Shown piece by piece: positions 12,259-24,229 of a stretch of 64,000 nt of DNA (position 1 is its first letter; every line of letters begins with the position of its first letter). A program made the position numbers and the translations under genes. The DNA lies in contig NC_068338.1 of the NCBI RefSeq assembly GCF_014633365.1, positions 9,248,616-9,312,615 of the forward strand. Direction: 5' to 3'. Under the pieces are notes generated by a model. The model saw nothing but the letters and a program-made list of their open reading frames with translations. It was not told the DNA's origin and searched no databases. The DNA is from Diospyros lotus. Its lineage: Eukaryota > Streptophyta > Magnoliopsida > Ericales > Ebenaceae.

Positions 12259-13504
12259 TAATTTTATATTTAACATTTTTCTGTATTATCTTTACATTTT
12301 ATATTATTTACATACAACTCTTGTGATTAATTAAAATGCTATATCAGGATCATATATGTATCACTTTATAAGAACATAAAATGTTAACTTTAATGTATAA
12401 TTTGATTCATAATTTTATGTAATTTCAAATCATTTATATTAAAATAAATTTATATTATATTTTTAAATTTCATGTTACCTCAACCATATGAAATTAAGTT
12501 AATTCATATACTTATAATTAATCAAACAAAGATTACAATATTTGATTAATCAAACACAATGTAGATAAATATCAGAAACATATGAAATTAAGTTAAATAT
12601 GAGATGAGAATGAAGACGAAGACGGAGACAAAGAAGAGGCAACGGATAGCTTCCATATCAAAAACGTTTTCCCAAATGCCCAATGGAGCTTCATGCGGCG
12701 ATCGTGTATACTAAATATATTATTAAATAAAAGAACAACAAACTGATCATGCTATTGTGAAAACTATAAAATGTTTCCATTTATATAGTTGTTCTAATAA
12801 TACTTTATAAGAACATAAAATATTTGAATGGAAAACTATACTTTTCAACAATCAACCTCTATAGTTGTTCTACATTTGAAATGATTCCAAATAACATTAA
12901 TTCCTACTGTGAAAAAAGAAGTGATCATGCTTCCATATATGCTTCATTAACATTTCATTACTTTGTTATGCTTAATTCATCTACCAAAAGAACAAAGTCT
13001 TAGATAGGAGCACTAAACAATTCCAATAGTAAATTATTATACATTCAACCATTGCAACAAAATAAGAAAGTAACGAGTATAGTATCAATAGTAAATTTTT
13101 ATACATTTAATATAAATTTCAATTTAAAAACTTTTTTGGATTTAGTTTACATTTATATATATGTTATTTTAGATTTTATATTTTATATTTTTTCATATTA
13201 ATTAAGTACCGAATAGATATATTACACAATGAAGATATATTATTGAATGAATAAATGTATTATTAAATAAGGTCATGTTTGATGTATACTATCTAAGAAA
13301 TATACATTCTAAATATGTTTGATGTATTATTATTTTTAATTCAACAAATTATTACAAAATTGATGTTTTTATGCTACCTAACTCAAGGTAAATTATTATT
13401 ATTATAGAATAAAACAATAAGTATAGTATCAATAGTAAATTATTATATATTCAAAAAAAATTCACATTTAGTTTACATTTATATATATTTAACTAAAAAT
13501 TTAA
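12259..13504. other. AT-rich intergenic DNA with repeated AGTATAGTA(T)CAATAGTAAATT blocks
   Basis: No gene is seen. Blocks around 13019-13200 and 13400-13495 (AGTATAGTATCAATAGTAAAT, then a TTTAGTTTACATTTATATATAT segment) are copies of each other. They also match the flanks of the gag-only gypsy element (5440-5612 continued at 9124-9227). This is a dispersed AT-rich repeat, possibly an old transposon. Confidence 0.55.
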
Positions 13505-14168
13505 ACTAGCGAAGGACTACCTATCCGTCACTAAAATAAATTAAAAATATTTTTATAATAATCTAAATATATTTATAAAATAAAAAATAAAATAAAATTT
13601 AAAATTTAGCGACGAAAATATAATTCCATCACTAATGCTAAAAAATAAAAAAAAAATCATGTAATTAGAGATGGAAATTTTTTTCTATTGCTAACTACAA
13701 TTTTTTTATTTTTAAAATTTAGCGACGAACATTTATGTCCATCGCTAATTTTAGCAATGGACTAATATTTTCGTCGCTAAATTTTAAAAATAAAAAAATA
13801 ATTTTTTTATGTAATTAGCGAATAAAAGATTTTTCGTCGCTATTCTCAGAGACAGAAAAAATGTTTCATCGCTATATTCAACGATGGAATAAATTTTTCA
13901 TCACTAAATACAAAAAAAAAATTCTTTTTTATTTTTAAAATTTAGCGATGGAATGAAATTTTCATCTCTAATTTTAAAAAACTTTTTTGCTTTCAATTTT
14001 TTTATGACTTTAGCGACGGAATATTGTTCTGTCGCTAATTTGCATCACTAAGTTTATGAAATTATTTTCCTATGATCTGTCGCAATCCGTCGTTGTTTCG
14101 TTGCTATATAGTGACAGAAATTTCAGTCACAAAAAATTTCGTTGCTAAATCTTACATTTCTTGTAATG
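13505..14168. mobile_element. CACTA-type element end with subterminal repeats
   Basis: There are many alternating copies of TTTAGCGACGRA and its complement TCCGTCGCTAAA. The sequence finishes at TTTCTTGTAATG (14157-14168), the complement of CATTACAAGAAA, a near-canonical CACTA terminus. The left terminus was not found, so the element is probably truncated. No transposase is present. Confidence 0.6.
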
Positions 14169-14266
14169 AAGTTAGGTATGATTATGAGGATTTGAGTATA
14201 ATTTTGTTATGTTCTCTACCAGCCTCGTATTTAATTTTCAAAGACACCAGACACTATAGTTGTAAT

Positions 14267-14493
14267 TGTAGTACCCCGAGAGTTAAGAAAAATGATAGTA
14301 TATATTGATGATAAGTAAAGAAGAAAACAACACCAGATGGATACCTTTTGAGCTGAATGTAGGCAAATAACTCTCAGGTTAAGCATGTTTGAGCTGGGGA
14401 AGCTCAAGAATGGTTGACCCCCTGGGAAGTTCGTGTAGGTCCATCATGGTAAGTTGTTCCGTTCCTTCCTATCGCTTGATGTGGGACGTTACA
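14267..14493 (+). mobile_element. Cassandra-type solo LTR carrying a 5S rRNA-like domain (copy 1)
   Basis: A 227-base unit runs from TGTAGTACCCCGAG to GGACGTTACA. Positions about 14371-14439 (GTTAAGCATGTTTGAGC ... TGACCCCCTGGGAAGT) match the 3' two thirds of plant 5S rRNA, the defining feature of Cassandra TRIM retrotransposons. No primer site or internal domain follows, so it is a solo LTR. Left flank GTAAT and right flank CTATC do not match each other, but each is the complement of the corresponding flank of copy 2. Confidence 0.8.
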
Positions 14494-14899
14494 CTATCAA
14501 ACGTGCATGTTGTGTCAAGGATCCAATATTCGCTAGGTTTAGTAACCTCGTTAGTAACCACCATAAGTTCCCCATCATTACTATTGTTTTTAACAATATC
14601 GGTTTCACTAAAAGTTTCTAGTTGTTTTCCTTTCTAGTTAAATTTTTGTCTCTTAAGTTTGTTATGTACCTTATAACACTCATTCTTTATGCGTTATTTC
14701 TTCTTACAGTAATTACAAGTTTTTTCTTTGTTCATGGACTTGGATCTACTTTTTCTTTTACCACTAGAATTTCTATCCTACGTTCTTCCTCGAATCAACA
14801 AACCCTTCTCCTGCTTTTCAGAAATCCCCAATGACTGCTTATCAATTTTCTCTTTCGAGAACAAAGTATCATAAACTTCACCTAGGATGAGAGTATTAC

Positions 14900-15126
14900 T
14901 GTAGTACCCCAAGAGCCCAGAGAAAAGGTAGTGTATATCGAGGATAAGTAAGGAAGGAAACAACACTACCTAGATATCTTTTGGGCTGAATGTAGGCAAA
15001 GAACTCCGAGATTAAGCGTGCTTGAGCTGGGGAAGCTCAAGGATGGGTGACCCCCTGGGAAGTTTGTGTAGGCCCATCAGGGTAAATTGTTCCGGTCCTT
15101 CCTATAGCTCGGTGTGAGATGTTATA
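14900..15126 (+). mobile_element. Cassandra-type solo LTR carrying a 5S rRNA-like domain (copy 2)
   Basis: The same length (227 bases) and orientation as copy 1, from TGTAGTACCCC to GATGTTATA. The 5S-like domain at about 15001-15064 is better preserved: GAACTCCGAGATTAAGCGTG, then GGATGGGTGACC and CCTGGGAAGT. The terminal CA has become TA. Flanks are ATTAC and GATAG. Confidence 0.8.
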
Positions 15127-15240
15127 GATAGCTCCTAATAGGGATTGGTTTTTGACATATAAAACTTTGACTTCTGGTAATGTGTTGATGGGTAATAATT
15201 TTTTTTATAAAATTGCTAGCATCGAAATAGTTAAAATTAA

Positions 15241-15643
15241 TGAGATCTGACACATAGTTACTAAGTTTGTGAGTTTGTCAGTCCATGGCTCTCGCTTAGT
15301 TGGGACGTTAGCTGATGAAAAGATTATAGCACATGGCAATCGTCAACTATAATATGTTCACTTAAAGTGAGACTTCACTGCCTCCTATACTGTTCTGAAC
15401 TACTACTAGGAGCTATTTAAAAAATCTTGGAATGTCAGTTTTAGTGATGGGTCAAGCGATTCATTGATACCGGAAAGGTTTTTAGTGTTATCTGATTGCT
15501 AGCGGGTAGTGAACTTAGAAAGTCACACCTATATAATGTTGTGTTTGGTATTGCTATCATGTGCTTAAAAATGTCTCTAGAAGTTGTTGGTCAAAAGTTG
15601 ACCCCTAACCTCCTGCTAATAATGCATAGTGCATAGTGTATAG
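15241..15643 (+). other. Unassigned sequence between copia fragment and solo LTR
   Basis: No gene or element boundary was recognised. It may be a further decayed part of the copia element, since the protease fragment runs into it. Confidence 0.4.
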
Positions 15644-17435
15644 TGTTAGATTTGAATAGCAATGGCACCAACACCAAGAGGGGGGTGAATTGGGTTGTTT
15701 TAAAAATTTGATTGAACTTGAAAATCCTTTTAATGAAAAATGTGATTTTAGTGAAAGTGAGGATTAATGAAATGCTTGAAACAATAAATGAAACAAATAG
15801 CACAAGCATATAAGAGACAGAACGATATATAGTGGTTCGGCTTAAACTAAGCCCACTCCACTACCTTAGCTCCTCACTAAGGATTTTTCAATCAATCCAC
15901 TAAAAACCTCCTATATCTCCGGATAGGCCCTCTAGCAACAAGCTAAGAAATACAACCCCTTGCTTCAACAAGAAATTCCTCTAGCACAATAAGCTAGGTA
16001 TTCAACCCCTTGCTTCAATAAGCAAGTCCTCTAGCACAACAAGCTAGGAATCAAAATCCTCCTACAAGCAAGGTAGTCCCTCTAGCAAAACAAGCTAGGA
16101 AAATTACAAAGAGGTATAAGATAGGAGAGGATCTGAGAAACAATATTATCACTTACAAATTCTCTCAAATATAAATACAAGGCTTAATAATGAATTTAAC
16201 CAAATGAATACAAAGCCTTGAAAAGAGAACGAATTTACCAATGAAGCACAACAATGATCTTGGCACTTGGGAGCTTGTAATGTAATCTCTTGGTTGGTTT
16301 GAATCACCCATTTGACTTGTATTTATAGTCCCTTGAGAGCCCATTCACGAATCTTGCCATTGGAAGTGGAAGAGCCACTTTGGGTGAGTGGAAAAACTAG
16401 CCATTGGGGGTTTCTGTGACACAAACGGTCAACAGATGCAAGGCATCGGTCGACAGATTAGCAAATATTTAAAATTCAATCGACGATGAAGAAGAACGGT
16501 CGACAGATGGTGCACACTATCGAAGCATCACTGAATGGCATTCTGTCGGTCGACAGATGGACAAAAAATATAAGGCCGGTCGACAGATGGAGAGAAATCT
16601 GTTGACAGATAAAGCCATCCTTCAGGACATGCATACAGCACAAAGTAAATGTCCTTATTTTGTTTTGTTTATATTTTACCTTTCATTTACTTTAATACAT
16701 AAATGTAAATAAGAAAGTACCTCTCATTTGGATTTAATAAAAATATCTAAAAAATCAAAATCCATAAGAATAAGAAAGTAGAAATTGGGTTTTAGTACAA
16801 ACTTAGGATTTTGCGATTTTACCACCTCCAAGATATACACTTTTCATTTCTTGAAAAATTCATTAAAAATCATTTTAACACTAATGAATGATAGGTATTG
16901 AAATACCGGGAGATAGTTTTTCAAAATGAAATCATTTTCTTATATGTCCTCTTATAAGGTGCTAGTCTTCCAAACTTAGAAAAATTTTGAAACGTTATCA
17001 AAACGAGTTTCAAGACATGATGCATGAACTAAAGGATTTTTCATACGTTTAAATTTCAAGTCAAAACCTTTCATGCACGCTTTAAAATATGAAAGCTTAT
17101 TTTGAAATATGAGATTAACATAAATGTTTTTTCATATTTAAGATTAGTTTTTCATCAAACACATTTATGTTCTATTGGTCTTTTGCCTTAAAACAATTTT
17201 AGCTCTATGTTGACCAACAACTTCAAACCTAATTTGAAAAATCATTTTAGGAGATTTCATCATAATATATGTTTGAGCCAATCTCCATGTACAAGAATAT
17301 AAATCATTTGGTTTTCATTTTAACAAAGTATTTGAAATTGATTTTTGTTGAAAACCATAAACTTGACTCGTGACTTTGGGATAGAACAAAGTATTGTTTT
17401 TCATCATCAAAACTAAACACAAGGGTAGAACATCA
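15644..17435 (-). mobile_element. Solo LTR of the GTCGAC-array copia family, target duplication TATAG
   Basis: It starts TGTTAGATTTG and ends AGAACATCA, flanked by TATAG at 15639-15643 and 17436-17440. It is collinear with the LTRs of the Sirevirus-like element. Shared landmarks are the CACCAAGAGG...GTGAATTGG start, the TAGTGGTTCGGCTTAAAC block, CCTCTAGC/AAGCTAGGA repeats, GGTCGACAGATGG repeats (16430-16600) and a CATCATCAAAACTAAACACAAG end. Strand is inferred from the full-length relative. It is clearly diverged from that copy. Confidence 0.85.
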
Positions 17436-18358
17436 TATAGTGCATAGTAAAATTGTATGATTGCACATCATTATTAAAGGGGAGGCGGTAGACGTTAGAG
17501 AGATTTCAATTTGGGAAAGGAGAGAATAAATAAAAAGGGAAGCTAAGAAATTTGCTTCCCACTTGTGCAATTCTTTTCTTCTTCTTTCTTTTTCCTCTAC
17601 TTCCTCTTAAAATGTTCTGCTACCATAAAAATTATACATGTGAAGGTCATGCATGTTCGAGACCCAGGCACTGGTGATACGCGGAACCTTTGTGTCTAGT
17701 ATGGGAAGAGGTGACCGAAATGATATCATTCGGCATACTAGGTGTGGACTAACTAGGACCACTACATCTTGAGGTGAATTCAATCTCAATACAGAAACCG
17801 TTTCTATACACCATCCTTACATCAGACAGCATGTATGCATTTATTTATGTATTTATTTGATAAATATGTGTGTTGCTTAAATACCTAAGATAGTGTATGA
17901 CATATATATTATATTTCACTGCGTGTATCGAATATACGGTAAAAAAAAATTATTTTTGCCCGTACCACCGTACACGTGATTCACTTCACTGCAAACTTCT
18001 CCCCCAGCCCCCACATCCCTCTTAAATTTATCCACTAAATGACTTGAAAAATCGTGCCCTATCAGAAAACTGTCAATAGCCCGAAGGCATTTATTGATAG
18101 CTAGAGGCTAGCCTTCATGAACGGTCAACAAACTCAACACCATTAGTTGATAGTTTCCTCACTTTCCCCCCTAAACGGTTTATAGACTACATGGAATGGG
18201 TGATCGACAGAAGCCAATTTCTCCTCAAACATCCTAAAACCGCCTTTAATAGTCGATAGCCTTAACACCATTTGTTGATCGCCAATGCCTGTTTCATTAA
18301 ATGGACGACAGCTAGCAGCTTCCTCCTCTTACGATGCTACCTTCTACCTCATTGCACC
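17436..18358. other. Unassigned intergenic sequence
   Basis: No coding region or complete element was recognised. A pyrimidine-rich run occurs at about 17565-17610. Confidence 0.4.
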
Positions 18359-20280
18359 TGTTAGTGTAGGTGCTCTAGACCCAATCAAATTGGGCATATT
18401 ATACACTGATAGTTATAATCATGTTTATTATTTGAATAAGGAGTTGTTCAAATTCACAAGAAGTCATTCTATTAGAAGTCCATAGATGTATACTATGATT
18501 AATCTATAAAGATGTGAGATGATGCATCACAGTTTCTAGACATCATTAAACGTCCCAAGTCGTAGCAATGTCAAGAATGGACATTGGCAATTGCGGTAAG
18601 ACTTGTATGTGCTATGTTTTTGCTATGTGATAGCAATGGGGGTCTCACACCCATAGGCATGGGGATGCCTAGACAAGTACATAGGTGACCAATGTTGGGG
18701 AACGTGTCACTGGACATGACTCCCCATGAGAATTCATTTTGGTTATATGTTGATGATATTCTCATACGAGATGGGTGTAACTAATCCTTGGACCTGAGGT
18801 TATCGCGGTCATCTCATAAGAAGACCGATATGCTTTGACATCGTTTCGATGGGCCTAGACAAAGGCTGCACTTGAGCGATCATTGGGTATATCGTGAGGC
18901 TTATGGAGATGGATGTATAACCAAGATGGGACTCATCTATCCCTTGATAGAGGATGATGTATCTAAGGCGCCTTCGATGGATATTCACTTTAAATCCATG
19001 GCCATAGTGAAAGAGATCAATAAGGAGTTATTGATTCACTTTCTATTAAGTGAAGATATCCGAATGACCGAAGAAAAACTTATGTGATCATAATCAAGCA
19101 ACACACTGCCAACTTGAGATCACATAGGATACATTGACGAGAGGATCGAATTACACGGTAACCATGCTCATGAAATGTTATTTGTGGATTATGAATCCTT
19201 CTAAATAATTGGGTAGGCATGATGCCTTGCTAGAGGCCAATCTTGTCTTATGTGTTTGTACCGACACATTGCCAACATATTCGGAAACCTAATGAGTCAT
19301 ACGCAATAGGCACATTCCCTCGCTTAAACCAGGAGAGTGAACGTATGGTGAAGTGGGATACTTTGGTAAGAAGTTGTGCCGTCGTAGATTCTCACGGAAA
19401 AAGAACAAATAGACGTAATGACGTTGATATGACGAGGAGTTGTCATAATAGAAAGAGTTTCCTAAAATGGCAATTGATTAAATTAGGAAGGAGTTTCTAA
19501 TTTAATAATTTTCTATTTTTTAGAGTGGCAAATAGGAAATAAAATATATTTGGGCTTAAGTTAATATTTGGACTAAATTAGATTTGGGCCAAATATTAAA
19601 TTAAATATTATATTTGGACTAAATTGGATTTGGGCCAAATATTAAATATTATATTTGGACCAAATTAGATTTGGGCTAAATATTAAATATTATATTTGGG
19701 CTTGAATTAGATTTGGGCCAAAATATTTTATTTAAACCTATAAAAGGATTTGGGCCATTTAATTATATATCTAGTTGGACTAGAATAAGCCCACTTAAGA
19801 TTCTAATTAAATTAGAATTAATAGGCTAGCCCAATTCATTAGGATTTTAAAACCCTAAGATATTTCTATATAAATATCCCTTTATAGGTTGCTCACAAGT
19901 GTAGTGAGTTTTGGTGTCATTTTTTAAGAGTTGAAAAACGTATTTCCGTTTACTCTTTCCCATTTCTTTTGGCATCAATACAAAACAAGGGCGTTCTTTT
20001 TTCGTCCATACACAAGCCGCACAAAGGAGAAGGAGCTAGCACTCCTATTCCGCTCTCCTTGCCAACGGACGCGTGCCGCGTATCACGAGTTAGAGGCCGG
20101 ATGCTTGGACGGCTCAAATCCGCGAACGACTCGATAATCTAAAGATTAGATTTATTTATTTGTTTGTGAATGATTTGATTTCGACATTGATCCAATCGCC
20201 AGGATCGGGGTAAGGTTCAAAATTTTTAAACTACGCTGCTTGCTCCGTAGCGATCTTGCTTTAATTTCAGCCAACCCGCA
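18359..20280 (+). mobile_element. Copia-type LTR, probably solo, about 1.9 kb
   Basis: It begins TGTTAGTGTAGGTGCTCTAG, a common plant copia LTR start. AT-rich runs of ATTTGGGCCAAATATTA follow (19550-19700), then a TTTCTATATAAATATCCC promoter-like segment (about 19862-19880) and an R/U5-like end near 20280. No gag or pol adjoins it. Matching target duplications were not found, so the right border is approximate. Confidence 0.5.
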
Positions 20281-20522
20281 ATCTCATATATGATACCTCT
20301 ATATACATTTACACACATACACACTTGCCTTATGACTGGCGACCCCACATCCACTTACTCCATTTGACTTTTCAAACATTCAACATCTTTTCTTCCTTCT
20401 TTAACTTTGATTACTCAACACCAAATTTAACTTCTTTTACTTTTGACTATTCAAACATCTCATGTGACCTTCCACTTAGCCCATAAATAACTAGAAAGCC
20501 ATAATTAAATCAACATAGAATT

Positions 20523-22146
20523 TGTTAGAACCAAAGGTGCTATGGCACACACCAACAGGAGGGGTGAATTGGTATAATTAAAACTCTTGATAGAACTTGA
20601 AAACTTTTTGACCCAATTGAGGTTTTAGTGACTTAAAACATAGAACATATGAGATGATAAATGTAAAGCAAGAAGAATAAAAGACACAAAGGATTTATAG
20701 TGGTTCGGCTTAAACCAAGCCTAATCCACTACCTTAGCTCCCACTAAGGATTTTAAACCAATTCACTAAAACCTCCTACTTACACAAGTAGGCCCTCTAG
20801 CTACACAAGCTAAGAAATACAACCTCCCAATTTAATGGGCCCTCTAGCTACTGCTAGGAAAAATACAACCTCCCAATTTAATGGGCCCTCTAGCTATTGC
20901 TAGGAAAAATACAATCAATCGAATAGAGAATCTAAGAGTACAACTCTTAGTTACAATGATCTCTCAAAAATGATACAAGGCTTGAAGTAAATAATTACAA
21001 GTGAGGATCGAAGCCTTGAAGAGAGAATTAAAGCAAAGACGATTTTAAATACAAATGAGAATAACAGTAAGCTCAAATAATTTCATTCCCGTCCATTAGC
21101 CTTCTCTTGATCATCTATGACATGTATATATAAGTGTCCCACAAAGTTGAAGAGAAATATAGCCGTTTGGAGCCGTTGGGATTTGAAAAAATAGCCATTG
21201 GAGCTTTCTGCAAAAAGAAATAGTCGACAGAAGAAATGCATAGTTGACTTTTTACAAGTAAAGCAAGAAATAGTCGACAGACAAAACGAATAGTCGACTA
21301 TTTTATAACACAAATTTTCAATAGTCGACAGACACATTCCAATAGTCGACAGATGCAAAAATGTGAAGAAAATTTTGAAACTCATGAACAAAAATAGTCG
21401 ACAGACCAAAAGGCATAGTCGACTATCCTTACTCGATAGTCGACAGATGCTAAAATAGTCGACAGATGCCTTGAATAGTCGACAGATCAAACAGAATAGT
21501 CGACTATTTTTTAGGCATAGTCAACAGAATGAAAAACATAGTCGACTATCCTTTTGAAAAGATTGAAAATTTATCAAATCCTTATTTAATTCTTTTGAAT
21601 CCTCATTTTGATTATTTTGAAAGCAAGTTGAGATCATCAAAAGTATATTTTGAAACAAATCACTCTCAACAAGTAAGTTTTTCAAATCACTCTCAACCAT
21701 ACTCAATATTTCTTCTATAAGTTTTCATATCTTGCTTCAAAACTTATATACTAAAAATTTATTTTCTCATTCATATAATCCACATAGTAGAAATTGATTT
21801 TCATATAGACATTTATCAAAACCATTCATTACCAAGAGATATTAGATATCAAAATACTAGGAGATAGTTTTCTAAAAATGAACACTTTCTAAAATGAACA
21901 CACTTTCAAAAACATGTTCTAGTTGGTCTTTTGCCATAGAATTATTTTGACCAACGATTTCAAGGAGATTCTTTTTAGATCTTAAAACTTGTTTATGCTA
22001 ATCTCCAAATAATATAAAAGATCATAGATCATTTTAACAAAGCACTTTGAAATTGATTTTTGTTTCCAAACCATATGCTTTGATTGAGAAAAAAAATACA
22101 TTTGAAATTTTTCATCATCAAAACTAAACACAAGAGTAAAATATCA
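20523..22146 (-). mobile_element. 3' LTR of Sirevirus-like element (1624 bp)
   Basis: It runs TGTTAGAACC...AAATATCA on the plus strand, with the plus-strand right end being the LTR start in element direction. It carries about fourteen copies of ATAGTCGAC(AGA/TAT) between 21210 and 21550, compared with about twelve in the partner LTR, which lacks one stretch near 21480-21510. Confidence 0.85.
21210..21552. repeat. Array of ATAGTCGACAGA / ATAGTCGACTAT motifs
   Basis: About fourteen GTCGAC-centred motifs occur, some extended to the palindrome ATAGTCGACTAT. The same array is at 27250-27560 in the other LTR. Related arrays are in the solo LTR at 16430-16600 and in the inverted solo LTR at 29400-29480 and 32270-32570. 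Confidence 0.85.
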
Positions 22147-22160
22147 ATCTCCCCCTTTTT
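22147..22160 (-). promoter_or_regulatory. Polypurine tract next to 3' LTR
   Basis: On the minus strand this reads AAAAAGGGGGAGAT and directly abuts the LTR start TGATATTTTAC, the expected position of the second-strand primer. Similar CTCCCCCTT tracts recur at about 22199, 22277, 22375, 22451 and 24934. Confidence 0.8.
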
Positions 22161-23299
22161 GATGATGACAAAACTTAAAAACAATTTCAACACATATCTC
22201 TCCCCCTTTTTGTCATAAATCAAAAAGGTAAGTCTTTTGAAAAAAATGGACTCTTCCTGGAATCAAAAGATAATCTCTCTCCCCCTTCTAAACTCTGCCC
22301 CAACGATTGTTTGAAAAACTTCATATTTAAATAAAAATATTTCAAACGATTTCACAAATCTTAAAATAAATAATCTCCCCCTTAAACCAAAATCTTTTCA
22401 ATAGAAATGAATCATAATCAAGTAAAGATAGTTTTAAGAACTAGAGATAGCTCCCCCTTAAGATGACATTATTAATATCAAACATAATTTTTTAGCACGT
22501 CATAAACTTTTTCATGAGATGCAAAAAAAAAATTTATACCATTATGGGAACTCATGATCATATCAGAGCCAATCTATATCTTTCAAAGTAATCACTCATA
22601 TTTAAACAATCAAAGCACTAGATCAAATGCATAGCCATTCATCATATAAGAGGCATATACATTAAATGATCAATATAGGAGTGAAATAGATCATTTCAAG
22701 CAAATAGAAAGACTCTTTTTGAAAAAGACTCCCCTTTAAACTTATACGGGAGGTTTTAAGATATAGAGACATTTTTCATATAAAAATAGACTAGCAATTT
22801 GTCTCAATTCAAATGATTTTCGCAAGAGTAAAATATGACAATGATCATAAATTTGAGGAATGAACCACATGCACTCATATATATATTCAAAGAATAAGTG
22901 GTCATCCAAAAACATAAATCTAAACGAGTTATGGCAGATTTCATGCAAGAGACATTAAAGATGGGCCTTAAAAACATACATTTGTCTTTTGATAATCTTA
23001 GCCATACTTGTAATCACATAGGATCATTACATATAGATAATTTCAAGAAGCAAGATGATCCTTTAGCAAATAAAGCATGATTTCATACTCAAGTATTCAT
23101 TTGTCACACAAAGATAATCAAGCTATTTCATACAAGAAAAATAGCATTATAAATGATTCAAGACATGAATACTATATGCCGTTAATAAACTTTTTAAAAC
23201 ATCTAAGAGCTTGATGGCATAGTCCTTTGATTTAACCAATGATAGATATGAGAGACATGAAGGATCTAAACTTCTTTATACAAAAGCACTTGAACTCAA

Positions 23300-23665
23300 C
23301 GATTGACTGGGATTTATCTAGGATTTGATTATCAATGATACCAATTGATATTTTCTTTTTGAGCAAGATCCCTTATGAATAGATGATTAATTTTCATATG
23401 TTGAGTCATGAAATCTAGAATTTTTGATAAGGCTATAGCATTTGTATTTGCACATTTGATTTGGAATATTGTGGGGATTTATGCCATAGTTTGAGGTTCC
23501 ATCCATGGGATTTGAGCAATTACATATTCACCTTTAGTGAACAAGAATGAAATGGAAATTCACTTTCTTTTAAACAAAGACACTAGGAATTTTCTTAAAA
23601 CTTGATATAGATCACTAGTGTTCTTTTTAGCTATTTTGCCTCCAAGATGGAATTCATTAGGATTG
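23300..23665 (-). pseudogene. Copia RNase H remnant
   Basis: On the minus strand, broken segments resemble the copia RNase H tail: a TKGEYVIAQIPWM piece (compare the usual AEAEYVA...W), then ANTNAIALSKI (compare DN.SAI.LSKNP), then a TQHMKINHLFIRD piece (compare TKHIEIRHHFIRD). Stops and frame changes separate them. No activity is possible. Confidence 0.6.
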
Positions 23666-23679
23666 GATTGAAGTCTAGC

Positions 23680-24195
23680 TCATAGGTAAACATTAAACAT
23701 GATGTTCATCCTAGTAGCTATCAAATGTAGCAATGGTCCAATCATATATCTATATAGCTCATTTTCCATCATTTGGCTTTTCCATAAATGTCTAGGCTTG
23801 ATGAACTGCTCTTTTGAGAGGCTTAGAAACAATGTTATATCTATTTGAGCTCTTTTAAGGTTTTCTTCTAGTACAAACTTGCTAGGACTTCCATACCATG
23901 ACTTAGGGGCTTGTTTTAAACAATATACTTCTTTTGAAAATTTGAACATATGATCCTTTCATTGAGAATTCTCAAAACCAAGAGAATTTATCTACATATA
24001 CTTCCTCATTTTTAACCATTCAAAAATGCACTTTCAATATTCATTTGAAATAGCTTAAACTTCTTATGACATGCACATGCCAATAATATTCTCAATGCTT
24101 CTAACTTAGCTACGAGGGCATAAGACTCATTATACTTGATTCATTTTTCTTGATTGTATCCTTTAGCTACTAATTTAGATTTAAAATGAAAAGAG
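23680..24195 (-). pseudogene. Copia reverse transcriptase remnant
   Basis: Reading leftward: KLVAKGYNQEK, ALVAKLEALRILLACAC, NIESAFLNG, then an open stretch (23949-23680) with SKEVYCLKQAPKSWYG and YMIGPLLHLIATRMNIMF. These are standard copia RT landmarks. The segment that should hold the catalytic YVDD box is missing between the KQAPKSWYG and MIGPLLHL blocks, and there are several stops. RT function is lost. Confidence 0.75.
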
Positions 24196-24229
24196 ACAAG
24201 TTTCGAAATATAGATATGAAGATTTTAAA

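Larger units (their letters stand above)
14169..15240 (+). pseudogene. gag-pro: Ty1/copia gag-protease fragment, split and partly inverted
   Basis: The plus-strand piece 14169-14266 reads LLCSLPASYLIFKDT, the standard copia gag motif. The middle piece 14494-14899 is on the minus strand: LILGEVYDTLFSKEK, then a degenerate zinc knuckle beginning CNYCKKK with a stop in it, then the WILDTTCTF protease start. The third piece, after 15126, returns to plus (PNRDWF, then SGNVLMGNN). The pieces form one gag-to-protease order only if the middle part is turned round. Two Cassandra-type LTRs sit at the joints. There are stops and frame changes, so it is dead. The rest of pol was not seen. Confidence 0.75.

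Noticed and set aside
14371..15064. 5S rRNA genes
   Set aside because: Only the 3' part resembles 5S rRNA, the middle differs, and both lie inside short LTR units, so they are Cassandra-type LTRs rather than rDNA.
14267..15126. One complete Cassandra element with two LTRs
   Set aside because: The 406 bases between the LTRs are copia gag-protease, no primer site follows the first LTR, and the outer flanks do not form a target duplication.
21210..21552. A CRISPR-like array from the regularly recurring GTCGAC motif
   Set aside because: Motifs are short, spacing is irregular, the DNA is plant nuclear, and the array is part of LTRs present in several copies.
23680..23949. A short host gene on the minus strand
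   Set aside because: It is the copia RT segment around KQAPKSWYG and lies in the expected place within the Sirevirus-like element.
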